A stretch of 13,818 bases of DNA, taken from CAZJYI01 sp964550025 (GTDB lineage Bacteria; Verrucomicrobiota; Kiritimatiellia; UBA8416; CAYOBW01). Where the stretch lies: contig CAZJYI010000229.1 of the NCBI GenBank assembly GCA_964550025.1, positions 1 through 13,818 of the forward strand. The letters run 5' to 3'. The notes beneath the pieces are model-generated. The model worked only from the letters and a program-made list of their open reading frames with translations. It was not told the origin of the DNA and did not search any database. Positions 12,401 to 13,818 of the stretch are shown here, in pieces. The translations under genes and the position numbers were made by a program. Every line of letters begins with the position of its first letter. Within the stretch, counting starts at the first letter, position 1.

Positions 12401-13818
12401 ATCGCCCTGCTGGCCGGTGGGACGTACTACTACCGTTGCTATGCGACCAACGCGCTTGGCGATGACTGGGCGGACTCCACGACGAACTTCACCATGCCCG
12501 TGGCGTCGGTGACGCTGAGCCAGGTGGGGACAACCATGTCGGAGGAAGGCATCATCCATCCCAGGGTCACGGCGACGCTCAACGTGACCTCCGCGGTGCC
12601 CGTTACGGTCAACTTTGCCTACTCCGGATCGCAGCCGGGCGAAACCAACGTCTTTGTGGAGGGGGGACTCGAACACCGGGGCTACCACAAGAGCGCCACG
12701 AATCAGTGGGTCAATGAGGACCTGTATCTGCACAACAACGGCGGGTTGATGGCGATGACGCCGTACGGCACCGATACGCTGACCTCGGGGCCGGGGAACC
12801 GCGGGCTCGACTTCAACAATGACAGCGACTTCATTAACACCGGGGCCATCGGGCAGAACGACTACTACATGAACCTGTTCATCGGGTACTTCCGGGCGCC
12901 GGAGACGGGCACCTACGAGTTCAGGCTCAGCGCGGATGACGACCGCATCGGCATGTGGCTCGACCTGGATCGAGATGACGTGTTCGAGTCCAGTCCGACG
13001 GGATTGGGGCAGAATCGGGGAGAGCAGCTCGCGTGGGAAGACCAGAACACGCACTCCGTCTTCTTGACCGCCGGTCGCGCGTACAGGGTTGCATTCACGC
13101 ATGCGGAGGGCACGGGTGGTTCTCAGATCGAAGCACGCTTCAAAACGCCGTCCATGAGCACGGAAGCCGTGGTCAAACCGGACGATCCGGCCCAGGTCGG
13201 CCTGTGGGGGCAGATGTACACCGCGGCAAGCTATCCCAGCGACTACACGGCCGCCCCGACCAGCGTGGTCATCAGCGCCGGCAGCCTGTCGGGATTCGCG
13301 ACCCTGTCGGCCGTGGACGACAGTTTGCCGGAGGACACGGAAGGCATCTCGATCAGCTACGCGTCGGCGGTGAACGCGACCAGCGCCGTGCCGCAGACCT
13401 ACGTGTCGTTCTCGCTGACCAACGGCGATCCGGGGGTGGACAACGCCAACGGGGCCACGAACGTGGCGGGCGGCACCGCGACGCTCAGAGGCACGCTGAT
13501 TGCCGGCGGGAGTGCGACGGCCCTCATTTACTGGGGCGCCGGTGACGGCGGAACCGACCCCATGGCGTGGGACACCTCGAACGTCGTCGGCAGCGTGAGC
13601 GAAGACGTTGTGTTCACAGCAACGGCCATCGGTCTGACCGCAAGCACGTCCTACTACTACCGCTGCTACGTGACGAATGACTACAGCGACAACTGGGCCG
13701 CTTCGACCACGAACTTCACGACGCCGCCGGCGGCTCTGTCGATCGGGGATGTGAACGTGGCGGAAGGCCACAGCGGCACCGTGAATGCGGTCTTCCCGAT
13801 CACGCTCTCGGCGCCCAG
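2..13818 (+). CDS. Giant multidomain surface/secreted protein (LamG-like jelly-roll, PA14, FN3-like, Calx-beta, DUF2341), internal fragment open at both ends
   Basis: One frame is open across the whole window: 4,605 full codons plus two trailing bases. ATG codons such as the one at 26 are internal, since similar sequence continues upstream of them without a break, so no start is proposed. The product is a string of beta-sandwich modules: four PA14-like, four jelly-roll domains sharing W-x-D-x-SGNG and VGGYL-x-KYGI signatures, two LamG domains, seven A and eleven B fibronectin-III-like units, four Calx-beta domains, one DUF2341 and one fibrinogen-like domain. There are no enzyme active-site motifs and no membrane segments in this part. 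Such architecture is known from very large exported adhesin-like or polysaccharide-binding proteins of PVC-group bacteria; that role is inferred. Residues are rich in Asn, Thr, Gly, Asp and Tyr and poor in Lys and Cys, fitting an extracellular protein. Signal peptide and anchor must lie outside the window. The reading frame and modular nature are certain; the function is not. Confidence 0.95.
422..1027 (+). repeat. FN3-like couplet 1 (units A1 422-739 and B1 740-1027)
   Basis: A1 has the hallmarks of the A type: FDVYVYWGTSDGG on an early strand, YYYAF late, and MWAQPSMMF before the exit. B1 starts with a V/I-D-N-x-x-x-GAT junction, then ATLNGEL, VCYGLTDGGT and YYYRCYATN followed by DWADTTANF. 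Both resemble bacterial fibronectin-type-III/Ig-like sandwiches, in which a Tyr-rich strand plus A-x-N marks the F strand. B1 carries two cysteines, one on the VCYG strand and one on the YRCY strand, that could form an intradomain disulfide. The couplet bridges a PA14-like domain and the first jelly-roll domain and probably acts as a semi-rigid spacer. Confidence 0.75.
1040..1708 (+). other. LamG/concanavalin-A-like jelly-roll domain, copy 1 (residues 347-569)
   Basis: It opens with GLELWLKADEG, followed by NWLDQSGNGRNA and a V-NGLPAVKF strand. It continues with DYMVLKV and closes with DVAEVVVYDNILPD and VGGYLAWKYGITSSYP. This start/end signature is widespread in exported proteins of Bacteroidota and PVC bacteria and is normally assigned to the LamG-like jelly-roll (concanavalin-A-like) fold; family members often bind glycans. 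Its length of about 223 residues is normal for the fold. No catalytic glutamate pair typical of jelly-roll glycosidases is apparent, so binding is more likely than hydrolysis. Confidence 0.8.
1718..2353 (+). repeat. FN3-like couplet 2 (A2 1718-2050, B2 2051-2353)
   Basis: A2: ARLNGTLNA, YDVWVYWSTNDYTTN, YIGAYTNAT, YYYAFYASN and MWAQPSMAF. B2: TVDNAGGATD, ATLNGELLTGG, ICWGYVNAGT, YYYTCFVTN. The A-to-B joint is the tight G-P-P/T-V-D-N junction shared by most couplets. B2 keeps both cysteines of the ICWG and YTCF strands. It separates jelly-roll copies 1 and 2. Confidence 0.75.
2360..2986 (+). other. LamG/concanavalin-A-like jelly-roll domain, copy 2 (residues 787-995)
   Basis: Signature elements in order: GLQMHLDAGVG, MWQDQSGNGRTA, a Q-x-NGRPAVKF strand, a short Ile/Val-rich strand (TQFIVTKMID), DFMVLKIVG, YMAEILSYDVELS, and VGAYLAAKYGITTSYP. 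It clearly shares its fold and both ends with copy 1, but the middle differs (a W-rich GAWMGSQPRSGYMW loop). The ligand-facing loops may therefore have diverged while the scaffold was kept. That functional reading is inference. Confidence 0.8.
2987..3607 (+). repeat. FN3-like couplet 3 (A3 2987-3310, B3 3311-3607)
   Basis: A3: AKLNGTLYAED, YDVWVYWSTDDGGTS, YVGAFTN, and a weakened exit (EIWGDSTMF instead of IWAQPS). B3: EVENRGATD, AALRGEL, ICWGPTDRGTSTGAWEH, YYYRCYATN, DWADSADTF. Both B-type cysteines are present. It joins jelly-roll copy 2 to the second PA14-like domain. Confidence 0.75.
3608..4177 (+). other. PA14-like domain, copy 2 (residues 1203-1392), free-standing
   Basis: Key elements: HRGYH near the start, LYLHNNGG, GPGNRGLDF, DFINTG, GYFTPPETGTYGFRL, ERDDPCGIWIDLDRDGVFES, LGQNRGEQLAW, HREGTGGSQI, and an end at DATQDGMW. 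The strand 'PPETGTYGFRL' followed by the Asp-Asp pair and W-I-D is the core PA14 pattern. A D-x-D-x-DG loop follows it and looks calcium-binding. It is about 60% identical by eye to the copy at 12641-13207. Unlike that copy, it sits between FN3-like units and is not inside a Calx-beta domain. A short linker (4178-4204) follows. Confidence 0.75.
4205..4825 (+). repeat. FN3-like couplet 4 (A4 4205-4522, B4 4523-4825)
   Basis: A4: AQLNGALNAPG, FDVWVYWSTSDYTTNAADW, GRYTNAV, YYYAFHGTN, EIWAQPSMSF. B4: TVDNDGGATD, ATLRGELTAGG, VCWGQSDGGTSTGAWEN, TYYGVTYYYRCLATN, DWSDTAATF. This is the most typical couplet in the window and a good seed for building a profile. It is the last B unit in the order to carry the cysteine pair. 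It leads into jelly-roll copy 3 through a short basic linker. Confidence 0.8.
4841..5530 (+). other. LamG/concanavalin-A-like jelly-roll domain, copy 3 (residues 1614-1843)
   Basis: It begins with GLDLWLDGSDMDGAGDG, then SSWTDKSGQAPARNA, RVVSFDNGDRI and YSIFGVSRYA. A YANGWIHD segment, AWFWKDGTLL and LQLNGYNG follow. It ends with EIAEVIIYNRVLNGTELDQVGGYLE and AKYDLGTAY. The SGNG motif is replaced by SGQAPA and the C-terminal KYGI by KYDL, so it is the most divergent of the four copies. The 'KDG/NG' strands and 'EIAEVIIYNRVL' resemble ordinary LamG-like domains, which ties this group to that fold. Confidence 0.78.
5540..6139 (+). repeat. FN3-like couplet 5 (A5 5540-5857, B5 5858-6139)
   Basis: A5: VTLNATMNATG, FEVWAFWGAVDQTTN, YVGTYTNAVG, HYAFRMSN, VWAQPSEQV. 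B5: QVTNRAPTA, ATLSGELTAGS, IYWGRSDGGTT, VTYYYRCYATN, TTNFTT. From here on, the first B-type cysteine position is Tyr (IYWG) while the second cysteine mostly stays. The couplet joins jelly-roll copy 3 to the first classical LamG domain. Confidence 0.75.
6167..6832 (+). other. LamG (Laminin_G_3-like) domain 1 (residues 2056-2277)
   Basis: Classical LamG layout: MLAYWDFNSKNG, then RNGRDGTL, GEALNAN with a TPHADF strand, TFTWCAYVKTSS, a GLFVRD segment, and DNDWHQVVCTYTPVG. It finishes with FTIYVDGVPGW, FFHVGYG and SGLIDDVALFNDVLSGADL. The 'W-H-x-V-x-T-Y-x-P-x-G-x-x-x-Y-V-D-G' run and the terminal 'IDDVALFNDVLS' are diagnostic of bacterial LamG domains. The usual role is binding glycans or other extracellular ligands, sometimes with calcium. 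It occupies the slot between couplets that jelly-roll or PA14-like domains fill elsewhere. Confidence 0.85.
6854..7453 (+). repeat. FN3-like couplet 6 (A6 6854-7162, B6 7163-7453)
   Basis: A6: ATMNGTLAATG, FDVWAYWNTSDGGTN, YYCTFRATN, LWAEPSRAF. B6: AVLRAQLLSGG, VIYWGTVDRG, GGTYYYRTYASN, SFTVPQAAVTLS. B6 lacks both B-type cysteines. Its exit, F-T-x-P followed by A-x-VTLS, runs straight into a Calx-beta-type first strand, exactly as in B9 (12212-12499). This supports a duplicated block. Confidence 0.72.
7490..8131 (+). other. LamG/concanavalin-A-like jelly-roll domain, copy 4, nested in Calx-beta (residues 2497-2710)
   Basis: Elements: GCAAWFDAGVG, TWNDLSGNGRHA, a Q-VNGRPAVQF strand, REIYMVWRSPS, GGIFGQMSGRPSSF, TDYMVLRVV, YQIGRCDGYSFDMDLAEVIAFEDML and IGGYLAGKYGIGTSYP. 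It is the same domain type as copies 1-3. It is not flanked by FN3-like couplets; it starts right after a Calx-beta first strand and ends right before the strand carrying LEEAGG. Confidence 0.8.
8237..8758 (+). other. PA14-like domain, copy 3, nested in Calx-beta (residues 2746-2919)
   Basis: Elements: GYDYVNDALL, LDGNGG, TVLTSGPDGLGFQLDN, GYLNVTNPGIHGFRVQ, YEDDIGEVWLDLDQDGVFES, YRFAVVHREGGGGQSI, end at DPAQDGLW. It keeps the Asp-Asp pair, the W-L-D strand and a D-x-D-x-DG loop. It lacks the GQNRGEQLAW segment shared by copies 2 and 4, so it is an older or faster-evolving paralogue. It is inserted between VNFAFAG and ADFTG, the same loop position as copy 4. Confidence 0.7.
8975..9277 (+). repeat. 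Single B-type FN3-like unit B7
   Basis: ATLNGVLTMG, VTIYWGSSDGGTTQANW, VVGVVSEDAAF, GTYYYRCYATN and DWSDV identify a B unit. No A unit precedes it; it directly follows the interrupted Calx-beta domain and precedes an intact one. The VSED-x-x-F motif is shared only with B10 (13430-13729), which sits in the same context. Confidence 0.72.
9278..9610 (+). other. Calx-beta domain, intact (residues 3093-3203)
   Basis: Textbook bacterial Calx-beta sequence: VSVDDVVVTEGNAGTVDAVF, ISLSGANAAP, VDYDTVNNTATAGSDYTAVS, VTIPAGQTSTQITVTV, DTVFEQPDETFYLDLS, CTIVDEDAG. The conserved acidic residues (D-x-V-x-E-x-x-E-x-F and D-E-D) are those expected to bind calcium between adjacent domains. Calx-beta modules commonly act as calcium-stiffened spacers in long bacterial adhesins. 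It serves here as an internal reference for judging the interrupted copies. Confidence 0.9.
9623..9916 (+). other. DUF2341 domain (residues 3208-3305)
   Basis: The motifs WRTRMKITFNG, LTNFPALVRL, DIRFANA, LNFEVEDWDTGGESAVWVQ, PVAGTYIWAYWGNP match the DUF2341 pattern: an opening W-R-x-R/K strand, 'N-FP-LV-L', 'D-RF', 'L-F-IE-W', 'VWV-vP', 'iw-yYGN'. In known proteins DUF2341 is very often followed directly by a LamG domain, as here. Its molecular role is unknown; it occurs in large secreted proteins of archaea, Planctomycetes and candidate phyla. It is the only copy in the window. Confidence 0.82.
9917..10612 (+). other. LamG domain 2, paired with DUF2341 (residues 3306-3537)
   Basis: Elements: WDSNYRGVLHLTDN, ADSSSYNHA, GRIGKAQDWEGNDYVSVPD, GTVTISLWQYG, AWNHWVFTKDTS, RRQKIYLNGAEWHW, FKVGCNA, FYDGFIDEFRISDVARSTDWI and KACFDNQ. 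The GKA-x-x-W/F-x-G-x-D-Y-V-x-V-P strand, 'W-H-W-V-F-T' strand, 'I-Y-L-N-G' and 'FIDEFRISD-ARS-DWI' ending are characteristic of LamG following DUF2341. The closing F-x-N-Q-K...F-S-T-F-G also belongs to that pair. It differs from LamG domain 1, so the pair was probably acquired as one unit. Confidence 0.87.
10622..11230 (+). repeat. Two B-like FN3 units in tandem (10622-10933 and 10934-11230)
   Basis: Unit one: IDIVDGATNV, ADLTARLTSKG, VRLYWGDNDGG, QYFYTYSAQN, TTWAPTNFW. Unit two: GVNNGTGAD, AVLNGNVVSTGG, YTYWGDNDGG, QYYYRTYAVN, SSWAPSSTGF. Both share YWGDNDGG and S/TTWAP, found nowhere else here, and both lack the B-type cysteines. They replace the usual A-B couplet by a homotypic pair, suggesting a local duplication after the DUF2341-LamG pair was placed here. 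Confidence 0.72.
11240..11890 (+). other. Fibrinogen-like domain, tentative (residues 3747-3963)
   Basis: This 217-residue segment has no paralogue in the window. It opens with HTFIGYFDEHDGDTWLLVGR and GRQGWEFDTDG, has an EFQDVRWRNF strand and a Trp/Gly/Asn-rich second half (FTWPWGGHGNQRGFSYGS, SFLWENGNEN), and ends in a Tyr/Val strand (AYIVYD). The early 'W-L-L-V-G-R-G-x-x-G-W' resembles the 'GGWTLV-R' strand of fibrinogen-related domains. The late HNDADRVF and W-G segment is reminiscent of their D-x-D-N calcium region. No clear cysteine pair exists (one Cys only), so the assignment rests on weak similarity. An alternative is a lineage-specific lectin-like fold. Confidence 0.45.
11891..12499 (+). 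repeat. FN3-like couplet 7 (A7 11891-12211, B9 12212-12499)
   Basis: A7: ATVQGTLDSYN, FDVYAYWGETNGG, YVGRYTNAVG, AYYYTFRALN, IWAEPSVLF. B9: TVSNRAPTV, ATMSGHLAAGG, VTIYWGLTDEATDAGAW, AGGTYYYRCYATN, DWADSTTNFTMP. A7 shares WAEPS with A6, and B9 shares AGGTYYYR and the F-T-x-P-x-A-x-VTLS exit with B6. Couplet 7 therefore looks like the counterpart of couplet 6. Confidence 0.76.
12500..13429 (+). other. Calx-beta-like domain interrupted once by a PA14-like domain (pieces 12500-12640, 13208-13429)
   Basis: The first piece runs ASVTLSQVGTTMSEEG, RVTATLNV, PVTVNFAYSGSQPG. The second runs SYPSDYTAAPTSVVISAGSLS, TLSAVDDSLPEDTEGISIS, VNATSAVP, FSLTNGD. In ordinary members of this Calx-beta subtype VNFAYSG is followed within a few residues by DYT; here about 190 residues of PA14-like sequence intervene. 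The acidic VDDSLPEDTEG run is the expected calcium-binding loop. Compared with 7454-8974 it lacks the extra jelly-roll insertion, showing the two insertions are separable. Confidence 0.68.
12641..13207 (+). other. PA14-like domain, copy 4, nested in Calx-beta (residues 4214-4402)
   Basis: HRGYH, DLYLHNNGG, TLTSGPGNRGLDF, DFINTG, IGQNDYYMNLF, GYFRAPETGTYEFRL, DDDRIGMWLDLDRDDVFES, LGQNRGEQLAW, HAEGTGGSQI, end at DPAQVGLW. It is a close relative of copy 2 (3608-4177), about 60% identical by eye. The D-x-D-x-DG loop reads DLDRDD here, losing the glycine. The preceding Asp-Asp pair is kept, so calcium or ligand binding through that pair may be intact. Confidence 0.78.
13430..13729 (+). repeat. Single B-type FN3-like unit B10
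   Basis: GVDNANGATNV, ATLRGTLIAGG, LIYWGAGDGGTDPMAW, VVGSVSEDVVF, SYYYRCYVTN, NWAASTTNFTTPP. It follows an interrupted Calx-beta domain without an A unit and precedes another Calx-beta start, the same context as B7. Confidence 0.74.
13730..13818 (+). other. Calx-beta domain, cut by the window end (residues 4577-4605)
   Basis: ALSIGDVNVAEGHSGTVNAV followed by FPITLSAP matches the first two strands of the intact Calx-beta at 9278-9610 (VSVDDVVVTEGNAGTVDAVF). The frame is still open at the last base, so the domain and the gene continue downstream. Confidence 0.85.

Noticed and set aside
740..13729. B units as a possible CRISPR or DNA-level tandem repeat
   Set aside because: Repetition is at protein level (about 95-105 residues) with diverged nucleotides and no short identical direct repeats with regular spacers.
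10157..13771. Open frame of about 1,204 codons on the minus strand
   Set aside because: Same explanation: codon-aligned shadow, closing at the sense TCA codon at 10157-10159. The region encodes LamG, FN3-like, PA14 and Calx-beta modules on the + strand.

Overview
The whole window lies inside one protein-coding gene. On the + strand the frame whose codons begin at position 2 (2, 5, 8 ...) stays open from the first to the last base: about 4,605 sense codons, with no start, stop or ribosome binding site in view. No RNA genes, CRISPR arrays, insertion sequences or intergenic stretches are visible. The gene encodes an internal piece of a giant, probably secreted or surface-displayed, multidomain protein. 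The overall style suggests a bacterium of the Planctomycetes-Verrucomicrobia-Chlamydiae group, perhaps Kiritimatiellota or Verrucomicrobia. The pointers are high GC (judged by eye, not counted), Asn/Thr/Gly/Asp-rich beta-sandwich repeats, and the mix of LamG-like, PA14, Calx-beta and DUF2341 modules. This is an inference from protein style; no taxonomic marker is present.

Layout: 1-6.8 kb is strikingly regular. A two-domain fibronectin-III-like couplet (type A then type B, together 600-636 nt) alternates with one larger predicted ligand-binding sandwich. The order is PA14-like, AB, jelly-roll, AB, jelly-roll, AB, PA14-like, AB, jelly-roll, AB, LamG, AB. The couplets start at 422, 1718, 2987, 4205, 5540 and 6854, a super-period of 1.22-1.34 kb.

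From 7.45 kb the pattern changes. A Calx-beta domain at 7454-8974 appears to be interrupted twice, by a jelly-roll domain and by a PA14-like domain. It is followed by a lone B unit, an intact Calx-beta, a DUF2341 plus LamG pair, two B-like units in tandem, and a unique fibrinogen-like module (11240-11890). The final part (11891 to the end) repeats the order seen at 6854-9610: AB, Calx-beta interrupted by PA14, lone B, Calx-beta. This suggests duplication of a whole block.

The binding modules (PA14, LamG/jelly-roll, fibrinogen-like) probably contact carbohydrate or another extracellular ligand. The Calx-beta and FN3-like units would act as spacers, some stabilised by calcium. The ligand, anchor and export route cannot be read from this fragment. 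Long open frames on the minus strand are codon-aligned shadows of this gene, not genes.
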